From: Micromonospora ureilytica
GTDB lineage: Bacteria; Actinomycetota; Actinomycetes; Mycobacteriales; Micromonosporaceae
NCBI RefSeq assembly: GCF_015751765.1
Contig: NZ_JADOTX010000001.1
Location: 6,634,001-6,698,000, forward strand
Length of the DNA stretch: 64,000 nucleotides
Direction: 5' to 3'
Numbering within the stretch: the stretch's first letter is position 1; each line of letters opens with the position of its first letter. Both the position numbers and the translations under genes were made by a program. The notes under the pieces are model-generated. The model ran no database searches, was not told the DNA's origin, and saw nothing but the letters and a program-made list of their open reading frames with translations. This document shows, piece by piece, positions 15,881 to 24,136 of this stretch.

Positions 15881-16328
15881 GGCGGCAACACTCCTCATTC
15901 TGGATGGGTGGCAACAATTGCTTGGTCGTGCTTTTCCTATATGCATCCGCGTGCCGATGGTGACGGTTAGCGTCCGTCCATTCGGCAGTGCGTGAGCAGG
16001 CAGTTAGTGCCGGGGACCTGCTGGAACAGCTCAACCTGACGAGCATATCCAGGCAATGTCCCGGTAACTCAAGTTCGCTTGTGAATACTTTCACGAACAG
16101 TCGTGATGTCAAGGGTGACGCTCGGAAAAACTCCGGGCGGTGAGCAAGCCCACAACCCATTTGTCCGGGTTTCAGTGCTTTCCTGGTTACCCGCCGTGCC
16201 ACAGTCGAGGATCAATATAGTACAGTCCGCGTGACATTGCTGACATTTCCGGCACCTGTCCTCGGTGTGGCGGCGACCAAGTCGATCGGTTGTGGCCACC
16301 GTGTCGACCAAGGGCAGTACCCCGAGAC
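15881..16328. promoter_or_regulatory. long intergenic region upstream of whiB1
   Basis: 448 bases without a convincing gene. Unusually AT-rich for this genome. On the minus strand it shows TTGAGT (16067-16072) with a TATGCT (16042-16047) 19 bases on, and a TTGACA (16107-16112). Transcripts would carry a roughly 155-nt 5' leader to whiB1. An 80-codon minus-strand frame at 16069-16311 has atypical composition and no recognisable motif. Confidence 0.5.
16080..16095. promoter_or_regulatory. candidate Crp (cAMP receptor protein) site
   Basis: TGTGA-N6-TCACG, one base off the consensus TGTGA-N6-TCACA, centred about 52 bases upstream of the start predicted from the TTGAGT/TATGCT pair. Mycobacterial whiB1 is known to be controlled by Crp from a similar distance. 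Confidence 0.55.
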
Positions 16329-17279
16329 CTAGCAGATTACTCTCAGTGCGGCGGGAACGGAGGTGAATCTGACTTTTTCCCGCTCGCCGAGATAGTCCCC
16401 GTCCAGCTGGAACGCCTGCGGACGGCTGGAGACCAGCGTGAACTCCGCCGTGTCATGGAGTCGTAACACCTGCCGGCCGCGTGGATCCGGTTGCCGGGAC
16501 AGGAACTGCGTCACTGTCCGTGTTGTGCTAGCAACCCGGAGCTGACGCAACGCCAGCACATCCAGCCCGAGATCGAACGACGCCGCCGGGTTCGGGTTGA
16601 CCTCCCGGTCGCCCAGGTACGTCCACGGTGCCGTGTTCTGGATGATGACGGTGGCCAGCTCGGCCTCCGCCGGCTCGCCCGGCCGCTCCAGGACGATCGC
16701 CGGGTGCCGCCGGTCCGAGGCGAAGAAGTACTGATTCATGATCGAACGCAGATAGAGCGACGGCGTGGAGACCCGCCCCTTCCGCCGGGCCTGCTCCACC
16801 CGGTGGATCACCGCGGCGTCCAGGCCGAACCCGGCACAGAAGGTGAAGTAGCGGTCGTCGGCGAGGCCCAGCCCCACCGTCCGGCTCCGGCCCAGCCGCA
16901 GCCCTTCCAGGATCATGCTGGTCGCCTCCGGCCACTCCCGGGGCAGACCCACCGCGCGGGCGAACACGTTTGTCGAGCCACCGGGGACGGTCGCCAGCGC
17001 GGGCAGTCGCTCGGCCATCGGGGCATCGCCGGCGCGAGTCGGCGGTTCGGCAGTCATCAGGCCGTTCACCACCTCGTTCACCGTGCCGTCGCCACCCAGG
17101 GTGACGACCAGGTCGACCCCCTCCGCGGCTGCCTCCCGGGCCAGCGCCACGGCGTGCCCGCGCCGACGGGTGTAGCGCACGCTGAGATCGACTTCGCTGC
17201 GCAGCGCCCGGACGAGCACGTCCCGGCTGCGTTCGCTGGTGGTGGTGGCCTTCGGATTGACCACCAGGACGGCCCGCAT
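16329..17279 (-). CDS. diacylglycerol kinase-family lipid kinase (DagK/YegS-like)
   Basis: 316 residues. Motifs of the DAGK catalytic domain: VLVVNPKATTTSERSRD at the start, VVTLGGDGTVNEVVNGL at about 65-80, and TVPGGSTNVFARAVGLP at about 108-125. The family phosphorylates diacylglycerol or a related lipid with ATP at the cytoplasmic membrane. The C-terminal half (DVLALRQLRVAS...AFQLDGDYLGE) is the beta-rich domain usual for the family. The start is placed at the ATG directly before the first strand; the frame continues upstream but without family sequence. It is divergent from a small membrane protein. Confidence 0.88.
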   Translation of the reverse strand: MRAVLVVNPKATTTSERSRDVLVRALRSEVDLSVRYTRRRGHAVALAREAAAEGVDLVVTLGGDGTVNEVVNGLMTAEPPTRAGDAPMAERLPALATVPGGSTNVFARAVGLPREWPEATSMILEGLRLGRSRTVGLGLADDRYFTFCAGFGLDAAVIHRVEQARRKGRVSTPSLYLRSIMNQYFFASDRRHPAIVLERPGEPAEAELATVIIQNTAPWTYLGDREVNPNPAASFDLGLDVLALRQLRVASTTRTVTQFLSRQPDPRGRQVLRLHDTAEFTLVSSRPQAFQLDGDYLGEREKVRFTSVPAALRVIC

Positions 17280-17322
17280 GGGCGGCACTGTACCTTCCGG
17301 AAGCCCGGGTATCGTGGCGCGC

Positions 17323-17712
17323 GTGACCATCGACTCGGACCCGATCCCCGTCACGCTGCGCTGGGCGGTCCGGCTGCTGTGGGCAGAGGCGGCCGTCGTC
17401 GGGCTGATCGCCGTCTGGCTGGTCTGGGCCGACCTCACGGCCACCCGCACCGACCTGCTGGCGGCGTTGCTGGTGACCGTGTTCGCCGTCGGGGCGGCCG
17501 TGGCGCTCTGGGCGCTGGGCCGCGCGCTGCTGCGCCGTCAGGCGGGCGCACGGGCCCCCGCGATCGTGCTTCAGCTGATGCTGCTGCCGATCGGGTGGTT
17601 CATGATCCAGGCTGGGCTGGGCTGGCTGGGCGTGCCGCTGATGGCGCTCGGCCTGGGCGTGGCCTGGCTACTGATCTGCCCTCCGACGACCCGCGCGCTC
17701 GGCTTCGAGTGA
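17323..17712 (+). CDS. small integral membrane protein
   Basis: 129 residues, four hydrophobic segments (about 12-32, 43-65, 80-100, 102-120), no polar motif that identifies a function. GTG at 17323 is chosen because a TATCGT hexamer (17310-17315) lies 7 bases before it and there is no ribosome-binding site, which suggests a leaderless message; GTG at 17314 is an alternative. It resembles hypothetical membrane proteins common in actinobacteria. It ends 22 bases from the convergent anti-sigma kinase gene. Confidence 0.75.
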   Translation: MTIDSDPIPVTLRWAVRLLWAEAAVVGLIAVWLVWADLTATRTDLLAALLVTVFAVGAAVALWALGRALLRRQAGARAPAIVLQLMLLPIGWFMIQAGLGWLGVPLMALGLGVAWLLICPPTTRALGFE

Positions 17713-17734
17713 CCGCGCCGGTGTGTCGGGCCGG

Positions 17735-18142
17735 TCAGTAGCCGCCCGAGCGGCGGGTGAGCAGCGCGATCGTGGCCCGACCGTCGGCGGACGTGGCCGC
17801 CGCCGAGGTGGTCAGCGCGGTGAGCACCTTCCAGGCGAAGGACGACTCGGCGGGCAGGGTGGCACCGCGCACGGTCGGCACTGTCACCTCGACGGTCAGC
17901 GCGTCCTCGGTGACCGCGAAGCGGCACTCCAACTCGGCGTCGCGGGTGGCGATGGCGAGCAGCATGGCGCACGCCTCGTCGACAGCGATCCGCAGATCCT
18001 CGATCTCGTCGAGCGCGAACTGCAACCGGGCCGCGAGGCCGGCGGTGGCGGTGCGAAGCACGCCGAGGTAACCGCCGTCGGCGGGCACCGTGAGGTGCAC
18101 CACGTCATCGTCGGTCGCTGGCTGGCCAGTCAGTTGAGTCAC
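17735..18142 (-). CDS. RsbW-type anti-sigma factor (HATPase, serine kinase)
   Basis: 135 residues. A GHKL ATPase fold with the N-box DEIEDLRIAVDEACAMLL at about 44-61 and ECRFAVTEDALTVEVTV after it. RsbW proteins sequester SigB/SigF-type sigma factors and phosphorylate their anti-anti-sigma partners. The expected ATP-lid motif is weak (the C-terminal WKVLTALTTSA replaces the usual GRGL stretch). No sigma factor or anti-anti-sigma gene lies next to it, unlike classical rsbW operons, so its partner must be elsewhere. Confidence 0.75.
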   Translation of the reverse strand: MTQLTGQPATDDDVVHLTVPADGGYLGVLRTATAGLAARLQFALDEIEDLRIAVDEACAMLLAIATRDAELECRFAVTEDALTVEVTVPTVRGATLPAESSFAWKVLTALTTSAAATSADGRATIALLTRRSGGY

Positions 18143-18174
18143 GCCTCATCCCCCCGGTCGGGGACTCTACCCGG

Positions 18175-18696
18175 TCAGTCGGCCGTACGCGTGTCGGCGG
18201 TGGTGGCGTGGTCGGCCAGCGCACGGAGCGCGTCGCCGCTGAGCCGGTAGGCAACCCACTCGCTCATCTGCTCGGCGCCGATCGCGGCGTAGAAGCCGGC
18301 TGCCGGATTCCAGTCGATCATCGACCAGTCCAGCCGCTGGTAGCCGCGCCGTACGCAGATGTCGGTCAGAGTGGCGAGCAGCAGTCGACCGGCCCCGGTG
18401 CCCCGGGCGGCCGGCCGGACGAAGAGGTCCTCCAGGTAGATGCCGTGCACGCCGGCCCAGGTGGAGAAGTTGAGGAACCACAGGGCGAAGCCGACCGGCT
18501 CGTCGTGCTCGTCCACCGCGACGTGACCGAAGAGCGCCGGCGCAGTCGCGAAGAGCGCCGAGGTCAGCTGCCCGGTGGTGAGGTGGCACTGCTCCGGGGC
18601 ACGTTCGTACTCGGCCAGCTCGTGCACCATGGCGACGACGGCCGACACGTCCTCGGGACGTGCCGGCCGGATCGTCGGGATGACCGGTGAGGTCAC
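18175..18696 (-). CDS. GNAT family N-acetyltransferase (diamine acetyltransferase-like)
   Basis: 173 residues. TIRPARPEDVSAVVAMVHELAEYE at the start and YLEDLFVRPAARGTGAGRLLL at about 90-110 are the spermidine/spermine-acetyltransferase-like signatures; DWSMIDWNPAAGFYAAIGAE is the C-terminal motif. The GTG start overlaps the sodN stop (GTGA), so it is the second gene of the nickel superoxide dismutase transcript. A role linked to oxidative stress or metal handling is possible but not shown. Confidence 0.85.
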   Translation of the reverse strand: MTSPVIPTIRPARPEDVSAVVAMVHELAEYERAPEQCHLTTGQLTSALFATAPALFGHVAVDEHDEPVGFALWFLNFSTWAGVHGIYLEDLFVRPAARGTGAGRLLLATLTDICVRRGYQRLDWSMIDWNPAAGFYAAIGAEQMSEWVAYRLSGDALRALADHATTADTRTAD

Positions 18697-19097
18697 GCCT
18701 TCTTGGTCTCCCAGAAGATCTTCGAGATCTCGTCGATCTTCGCGAGCAGCTTGTCGGCGGTGGCCGGGTCGAGGCTGCCCTTGACGCCACTGGCGCCGGC
18801 GAGCTTGGTGGCCTCGTTGAACAGGCTGTGCAGGTTCGGGTACTTCTCGAAGTGCGGCGGCTTGAAGTAGTCGGTCCACAGCACCCAGAGGTGGTGCTTG
18901 ACCAGCTCGGCGCGCTGCTCCTTGATGATGACGGCGCGGGTGCGGAACTCCGCGTCGGTGTTCGACTGGTACTTCTCGCAGATCATTTTGACCGATTCGG
19001 CCTCGATCCGGGCCTGAGCCGGGTCGTAGACGCCGCACGGTAGGTCGCAGTGAGCGCTCGCGGTGACGCGGGGCGCAAGGATGCGCGGAAGTCGCAT
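18693..19097 (-). CDS. sodN: nickel superoxide dismutase precursor
   Basis: 134 residues. The nickel hook HCDLPCGVYDP begins at residue 16, after a 15-residue propeptide (MRLPRILAPRVTASA) that must be removed so that His1, Cys2 and Cys6 of the mature chain can bind nickel. The remainder is the four-helix bundle of the NiSOD hexamer subunit. ATG 19097 follows GGAGG with 7-base spacing. The maturation protease SodX is encoded divergently next to it. In the 84-bp gap, TTTG-N7-CAAA at 19117-19131 could be a metal-regulator site, but this is weak. Confidence 0.96.
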   Translation of the reverse strand: MRLPRILAPRVTASAHCDLPCGVYDPAQARIEAESVKMICEKYQSNTDAEFRTRAVIIKEQRAELVKHHLWVLWTDYFKPPHFEKYPNLHSLFNEATKLAGASGVKGSLDPATADKLLAKIDEISKIFWETKKA

Positions 19098-19181
19098 CGA
19101 GATCCTCCATGGGAAGTTTGCGATGATCAAAGGCGACATTACTCCTGGGAATGCTCCCCGAACGGGGTGGAGGTGAAACCA

Positions 19182-19532
19182 GTGGCCGCCGATCACCCGG
19201 CTGAGGTGCCCCGGTTGCGGAGGCCGCTGACCGCCGTTCTGGTGACCGGTCCGTCCATGGCCCCGACCCTGCGGCACGGCGACGCGGTGCTGGTTCGTCC
19301 CGGTGGACGCCCGATCCGAGCCGGCGACGTGGTGGTCGCGGTCTTCCGGACCCGGCCCGATCTGCTGGTGGTGAAGCGTGCGGTCCGGCCGCAGGACGGC
19401 GGCTGGTGGCTGCGCGGGGACAACGATCTGATCACCGACGACTCCCGGGCGTACGGGGTGGCCGACGTGCGCGGACGGGTGGTGGCCCGCTACTGGCCGC
19501 GCCCCGGACGGGTGCCTCGCCGCCAGTTATGA
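19182..19532 (+). CDS. sodX: nickel superoxide dismutase maturation protease SodX
   Basis: 116 residues of the S24/S26 serine protease type. TGPSMAPTL holds the nucleophile Ser25, and LLVVKRAVRP holds the general base Lys65; GDNDLITDDSRAYG is the usual box E. The lack of a strong transmembrane anchor fits cytoplasmic cleavage of the NiSOD propeptide rather than a secretory signal peptidase. GTG 19182 lies 8 bases after GGAGG. It is divergent from sodN, the standard arrangement. Confidence 0.9.
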   Translation: MAADHPAEVPRLRRPLTAVLVTGPSMAPTLRHGDAVLVRPGGRPIRAGDVVVAVFRTRPDLLVVKRAVRPQDGGWWLRGDNDLITDDSRAYGVADVRGRVVARYWPRPGRVPRRQL

Positions 19533-19678
19533 CCCTGCTCACATCCGAGGGGTGGGGTCGACACTATGCTCGGAAAGTGCCCGGGTGACCCCCCGCACCG
19601 CGTGCCACCGCTCGCCGCCCACCTCGCGGCGGGGCCCGGCCGCCTCACATCTGCTCGACAGATCCTGGAGTCACCACC

Positions 19679-20857
19679 ATGTCTTCGTCCACCGTGGACC
19701 CCGCTGATCCCGTCTTCCTGCTGCACCGGGGCGGCAAGATGGCCGTCACCTCGACCGTGCCGCTCACCAGCCGGGAGGACCTCTCCCTGGCGTACACCCC
19801 GGGGGTGGCCCGGGTGTGTGAGGCGATCGCCGCCGACCCCGCCCTGGTGGACGAGTACACCTGGGTGTCGCACACGGTCGCGGTGGTCACCGACGGTTCG
19901 GCGGTGCTCGGGCTGGGCAACATCGGCCCCCGGGCCGCGTTGCCGGTGATGGAGGGCAAGGCGGTGCTGTTCAAGCAGTTCGCCGGGGTGGACGCGGTGC
20001 CGGTGTGCCTGGACACCCAGGACGTGGACGAGATCGTCGCGGTGGTGCGGGCGCTGGCGCCCTCGTTCGGTGGGATCAACCTGGAGGACATCAGCGCGCC
20101 GCGCTGCTTCGAGATCGAGCGTCGGCTCGACGAGGCGCTGGACATCCCGGTCTTCCACGACGACCAGCACGGCACGGCGATCGTGGTGCTCGCCGCCCTG
20201 CGCAACGCCGCGACGTTGCTGGACCGCAAGCTCGGTGACCTGCGGGTGGCGGTGAGCGGCGCGGGCGCGGCCGGCGTGGCCGTGACGAAGATGCTGATCG
20301 CCGGGGGCGTCAACCCCGACCAGGTGGTGGTCTGTGACTCCAAGGGGATCATCGGCCGGCACCGCACCGAGCTGACCGGCACCAAGGCCGAGCTGGCCGC
20401 GAGCACGAACGCCGACGGCCGCCACGGCGACATCACCGAGGCGCTGCGCGACGCGGACGTGCTGGTCGGGGTCTCCGGCGGCCAGATCCCCGAGGCCGCG
20501 GTGGCCGGGATGGCGCCCGGCGGGATCGTGTTCGCGCTGGCGAACCCGACCCCCGAGGTGCACCCCGAGGTGGCCGCCCGGCACGTCGCGGTGGTCGCCA
20601 CCGGGCGCAGCGACTACCCCAACCAGATCAACAACGTGTTGGCCTTCCCCGGGGTGTTCCGCGGCGCGTTGGATGCCGGTGCCACCCGGATCACCGAGGC
20701 GATGAAGGTCGCCGCCGCGGACGCCATCGCCGGCGTGGTGGCGGAGTCCCTAACCGCCGACGCGATCGTTCCGTCCCCGCTCGACCCGCGGGTCGCGCCG
20801 GCCGTGGCCGAGGCGGTCGCCGAAGCCGCCCGCCGCGACGGTGTCGCCCGCCGCTAG
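19679..20857 (+). CDS. NAD(P)-dependent malic enzyme
   Basis: 392 residues: the short bacterial malic enzyme without a phosphotransacetylase tail. It decarboxylates malate to pyruvate. SLAYTPGVARVCEAI holds the catalytic Tyr; GKAVLFKQFAGVDAVP the catalytic Lys; INLEDISAPRCFEIE and PVFHDDQHGTAIV the metal site; AVSGAGAAGVAVTKML the dinucleotide fold. The ATG is preceded by GGAGTCACCACC. Monocistronic by position. Confidence 0.93.
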   Translation: MSSSTVDPADPVFLLHRGGKMAVTSTVPLTSREDLSLAYTPGVARVCEAIAADPALVDEYTWVSHTVAVVTDGSAVLGLGNIGPRAALPVMEGKAVLFKQFAGVDAVPVCLDTQDVDEIVAVVRALAPSFGGINLEDISAPRCFEIERRLDEALDIPVFHDDQHGTAIVVLAALRNAATLLDRKLGDLRVAVSGAGAAGVAVTKMLIAGGVNPDQVVVCDSKGIIGRHRTELTGTKAELAASTNADGRHGDITEALRDADVLVGVSGGQIPEAAVAGMAPGGIVFALANPTPEVHPEVAARHVAVVATGRSDYPNQINNVLAFPGVFRGALDAGATRITEAMKVAAADAIAGVVAESLTADAIVPSPLDPRVAPAVAEAVAEAARRDGVARR

Positions 20858-20939
20858 CGCGCATTCGCCGGGGTGCTCCGGCGCGGCCCGCGCGCCGGCC
20901 ACCTTCTTAACGAGCGCTCAGCTTGTTACCGTGCCGATC

Positions 20940-21893
20940 ATGCGTGCTGCCTTTGCCTCCCGTTTCGACGACGCCGACCCGCTCGCCGCGCTCACCGTCG
21001 GCGAGCGGCCCGAGCCCACCCCGCCGGCCGACGACTGGGTGACAGTGGAGTTGCGGGCCACCTCGCTCAACCACCACGACCTCTGGTCGCTGCGCGGTGT
21101 GGGTCTCACCGAGGCCCAGTTGCCGATGATCCTCGGCTGCGACGCCGTCGGACTGGACCCGGAGGGACGGCCGGTGGTCGTGTACCCGGTGGTCGTCACC
21201 CCGGGGGACCCGCGCGGGGTTTCCATCCTCTCCGAGCACTTCTCCGGGACGCTCGCCGAGCGGGTGGCCGTACCCCGGTCGAACTTGATCCCGCTGCCGG
21301 ACGGCATGGCGGCGACCGACGCGGCGTGCCTGCCCACGGCCTGGCTGACCGCGTGGCGGATGTTGACCACCAAGGGCCGCGTCGCGGACGCCGACAGCGT
21401 GCTGGTCCAGGGCGCGGGCGGCGGCGTGGCCACCGCGGCCGTCGCGCTCGCCGTCGCGATGGGCAAGCGGGTGTACGCGACCAGCCGCGACGCCGCCAAG
21501 CGGGACCGGATCTCGGCCCTCGGCGCCACCGCCGTGGAGCCCGGTGCCCGGCTGCCGGAACGGGTCGACGTGGTGATCGAGACGGTCGGCGCGGCCACCT
21601 TCGACCACTCGCTGAAGTCGGCCGCGCCGATGGCCCGGATCGTGGTCTCCGGCGCGACCGCCGGGCACGAGCCGTCGGTCAACCTGCGCCGGGTCTTCGC
21701 GATGCAGCTGGAGATCCTGGGCACCTCGATGGGCACGCCCGGCGAGCTGTACGAGCTGCTGGCGTTCTGCGCCGACAACGAGGTGCGCCCGGTGGTGGAC
21801 AGCGTCATCCCGTTCAGCCGGGTCGAGGACGCCTTCGCCCGACTGCACTCCGGCGACGCCTTCGGCAAGGTCGTCATCGACCACACCGCCTGA
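20940..21893 (+). CDS. zinc-independent MDR oxidoreductase (quinone oxidoreductase-like)
   Basis: 317 residues of the medium-chain dehydrogenase/reductase superfamily. TSLNHHDLWSLRGVG is the substrate-binding signature, LPTAWLTAWRML precedes the Rossmann stretch VLVQGAGGGVATAAVALAVAMG, and VIETVGAATFDHSLKS closes the cofactor domain. The structural-zinc cysteines of alcohol dehydrogenases are absent, so it is a quinone-reductase/enoyl-reductase type enzyme using NAD(P)H. The start ATG 20940 gives the usual MRAAFAS N-terminus. Substrate unknown. Confidence 0.88.
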   Translation: MRAAFASRFDDADPLAALTVGERPEPTPPADDWVTVELRATSLNHHDLWSLRGVGLTEAQLPMILGCDAVGLDPEGRPVVVYPVVVTPGDPRGVSILSEHFSGTLAERVAVPRSNLIPLPDGMAATDAACLPTAWLTAWRMLTTKGRVADADSVLVQGAGGGVATAAVALAVAMGKRVYATSRDAAKRDRISALGATAVEPGARLPERVDVVIETVGAATFDHSLKSAAPMARIVVSGATAGHEPSVNLRRVFAMQLEILGTSMGTPGELYELLAFCADNEVRPVVDSVIPFSRVEDAFARLHSGDAFGKVVIDHTA

Positions 21894-21941
21894 TCCCCGC
21901 CCCGCCCCGCCCCGCCGCGCAGGCGCCGGAGCGGGCGGACG

Positions 21942-22907
21942 TCAGAGGTGGTCGTCGAAGGTGGCGATGTCGCCGCGCGTCGCGTCGGTGGAGATGCGCT
22001 TCTTGGCGTCCGGGTCGCCGTACAGCGACCAGCGCAGGAACTCGACAGAGGTGTCCGAGACGACCCGCAACGTCGCGCCGTCGCCGAGCAGCGCCCGCCC
22101 GTGGTCGCCCTTGGGCAGGCTCAGCATGGCCTTCGGCCAGGGCACCTTGTCGTACGCGGCCCTGCCCGCGGCGTACTCGACCACCTCGTCCAACTCACCG
22201 TGCACGAACAACTGCGGCGCGGCCGCACCGGCGAACGCGGTGCCCACGCCGAGCGCCGTGCCCGCGAACACCACACCCGCGTCCAGTCGCTTATCTCGGC
22301 TAGCGGTGAACAGGCCGATGGTGGTCACCCCGCCCGCCGAGTGCCCGGCCGCGGCCACCCGCTCGCCGTCCAACCGGCCGCGCAACGCGTCGCCGGCCCT
22401 GCCGTCCAACGCCAACACCTGATCCAACGCGTACGACACGTCGGCGGGCTGGTTGAGCACGTCGAGGACGTTGTTGTCAGCGCCCCGGGAGGTGTGCGGG
22501 AAGGTCGGCGCGGCCACCACGAAACCCGCCGCCGCCCAGCGGGTCAGCAACGTGGCGTAGTCGTCCGGCCGCCCACCGAGGCCGTGACTGAACATCACCA
22601 CCGGGAACCGGCCCTCCGCCGCCGTCGCCGACCGCTTGGCCGCGCCGCCGGACTGCCCGCCCGCCGGGTACCAGAGCGTCGTCGGCAGCGCGCGGCCGTC
22701 CCGGTTCAGCTTCAGCTGGCGTACGCCGACCGCGAAGGCGCGCTGCGGGGCCTTGCCGGCGGGGACCTGCGGTGTCGGCGTGGCGACGGGCGGTGGTTCG
22801 ACCGGCGCCTGCTGGCTGTCGGTCTTCCTGACGTCCGGCGAGCAGCCGACCAGACCGGCCACGAGCACGGCGCTGGCCAGCAGGGCGGGGGTGACGCGAC
22901 GTGGCAT
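21942..22907 (-). CDS. lipoprotein alpha/beta hydrolase (PAF-acetylhydrolase/dienelactone hydrolase-like)
   Basis: 321 residues. An N-terminal lipoprotein signal peptide ends in LVAGLVGC, so Cys at about 22 is lipidated and the enzyme is outside the membrane. A Pro-rich linker follows to about residue 50. The hydrolase domain has FSHGLGGRPDDY (oxyanion), AAGHSAGGVTT (nucleophile Ser), HGELDEVVEY (acid) and LPKGDHGRALL (His). The natural ester is unknown. It is divergent from nothing nearby and lies 88 bases from the aldo/keto reductase stop. Confidence 0.87.
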   Translation of the reverse strand: MPRRVTPALLASAVLVAGLVGCSPDVRKTDSQQAPVEPPPVATPTPQVPAGKAPQRAFAVGVRQLKLNRDGRALPTTLWYPAGGQSGGAAKRSATAAEGRFPVVMFSHGLGGRPDDYATLLTRWAAAGFVVAAPTFPHTSRGADNNVLDVLNQPADVSYALDQVLALDGRAGDALRGRLDGERVAAAGHSAGGVTTIGLFTASRDKRLDAGVVFAGTALGVGTAFAGAAAPQLFVHGELDEVVEYAAGRAAYDKVPWPKAMLSLPKGDHGRALLGDGATLRVVSDTSVEFLRWSLYGDPDAKKRISTDATRGDIATFDDHL

Positions 22908-22995
22908 GAATCCGATTGTGCCTTGCCCCGCTGACGTGCCCGGTGGACTTCGACGCGGTGTGCCCGTCGACTCACCCAGCGCTGCGCGCTCGGCT

Positions 22996-24045
22996 TCAGG
23001 CCGCAGCACGTTCGGCGAGCGGGCGTCGCCGTCGTGCGGTGTCGGTCAGTGCGCGCAGAGGGAAGGCGGCGTTGGGGTTGTACCGGTTCGTTCCGGGCGG
23101 CACGATCTCGTCGATCCGGTCGAGGGTCGCGTCGTCCAGGGTGAGCGCGGCGCCCTTGAGCAGGTCCTCCAGTTGCGGCATGGTGCGCGGTCCGATGATC
23201 GCCGAGGTGACGGCCGGGTGGGCCACTGTGAAGGCGATGGCGAGCTGCGGAAGCGTGCAGCCGATGCTGGCGGCGAGGTCGACGAGCTGCTCGACGGCGT
23301 CGAGCTTGGCGGCGTTCTCGGCGATCGTGGGATCGAACTGCGCCGGCCGCAGGGCGGCCCGCCCGGTCGACAGGTCGATCGGTTGATTCCTGCGGTACTT
23401 GCCGCTGAGGAACCCGAAGGCGAGCGGGCTCCAGACCAGCACGCCCATGCCGTAGCGCTGGCAGACCGGGAGGGTCGACGCCTCGATCCCGCGGGCCAGG
23501 ATCGAGTACGGCGGCTGCTCGGTGCGCAGGCGTCCGAGGCTGCGCCGTTCGGACACCTGGTGCGCCTCGACGATCTCCTCGGCCGGGAACGTCGAGCAGC
23601 CGAAGGCGCGGATCTTTCCGGCGCGGACGAGGTCGGTGAGGACCGACAGGGTCTCCTCGATGTCGGTCGAGGGGTCGGGACGATGGAGCTGGTAGAGGTC
23701 GATCCAGTCGGTGTTCAACCGCCGGAGGCTCCCCTCGACGGCCTTGAGGATCCACCGCCGTGAGTTGCCACGGTGGTTGGGGCTCTCGCCCATTGGAAAG
23801 TGCACCTTGGTGGCCAGCACGACGTCGTCCCGCCGCCCGCGAAGCGCCTTGCCCACGATCTCCTCCGACTCGCCCTGGCCGTACATGTCGGCGGTGTCAA
23901 CGAAGTTGATGCCCTGTTCGAGGGCGGTGTGGACGATGCGGACGCAGTCGTCGTGGTCGGGGTTGCCGACGGCACCGAACATCATGGTCCCGAGACAGCG
24001 GGCGCTCACCTCGATGCCGGTGCCGCCGAGGGTGCGATAGCGCAT
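22996..24045 (-). CDS. aldo/keto reductase
   Basis: 349 residues, a TIM-barrel NADPH reductase. The catalytic tetrad is visible: Asp and Tyr in FVDTADMYGQGESE, Lys in LATKVHFPMG, His in YQLHRPDPSTD. GPRTMPQLEDLL near the C-terminus binds the cofactor phosphate. The ATG follows AAGGAG. It reads away from a MerR regulator through a promoter with the stretched 19-bp spacer typical of MerR control, so it is likely induced by the MerR ligand. Physiological substrate unknown. Confidence 0.92.
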   Translation of the reverse strand: MRYRTLGGTGIEVSARCLGTMMFGAVGNPDHDDCVRIVHTALEQGINFVDTADMYGQGESEEIVGKALRGRRDDVVLATKVHFPMGESPNHRGNSRRWILKAVEGSLRRLNTDWIDLYQLHRPDPSTDIEETLSVLTDLVRAGKIRAFGCSTFPAEEIVEAHQVSERRSLGRLRTEQPPYSILARGIEASTLPVCQRYGMGVLVWSPLAFGFLSGKYRRNQPIDLSTGRAALRPAQFDPTIAENAAKLDAVEQLVDLAASIGCTLPQLAIAFTVAHPAVTSAIIGPRTMPQLEDLLKGAALTLDDATLDRIDEIVPPGTNRYNPNAAFPLRALTDTARRRRPLAERAAA

Positions 24046-24085
24046 GTCGATGCTCCTTGGGTCGATCCGGTAGTGATCACCGCGC

Positions 24086-24116
24086 ACCCTAGGAGCTAGA
24101 GTCGGCTCTAGGTCAA
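24086..24116 (-). promoter_or_regulatory. MerR-type promoter with 19-bp spacer and dyad
   Basis: On the minus strand TTGACC (24111-24116) and TAGGGT (24086-24091) are separated by 19 bases. The spacer carries CTAGAG (24096-24101) and CTCTAG (24106-24111) as an inverted repeat. Over-long spacers with a central dyad are the hallmark of MerR-activated promoters, and the merR-like gene begins 20 bases away. Confidence 0.8.
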
Positions 24117-24136
24117 CCCTCGTTATCCTGCTCGGC

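Noticed and set aside
16069..16311. 80-codon minus-strand frame in the whiB1 upstream region
   Set aside because: No ribosome-binding site, no recognisable family, atypical composition, and it overlaps the promoter/Crp-like site.
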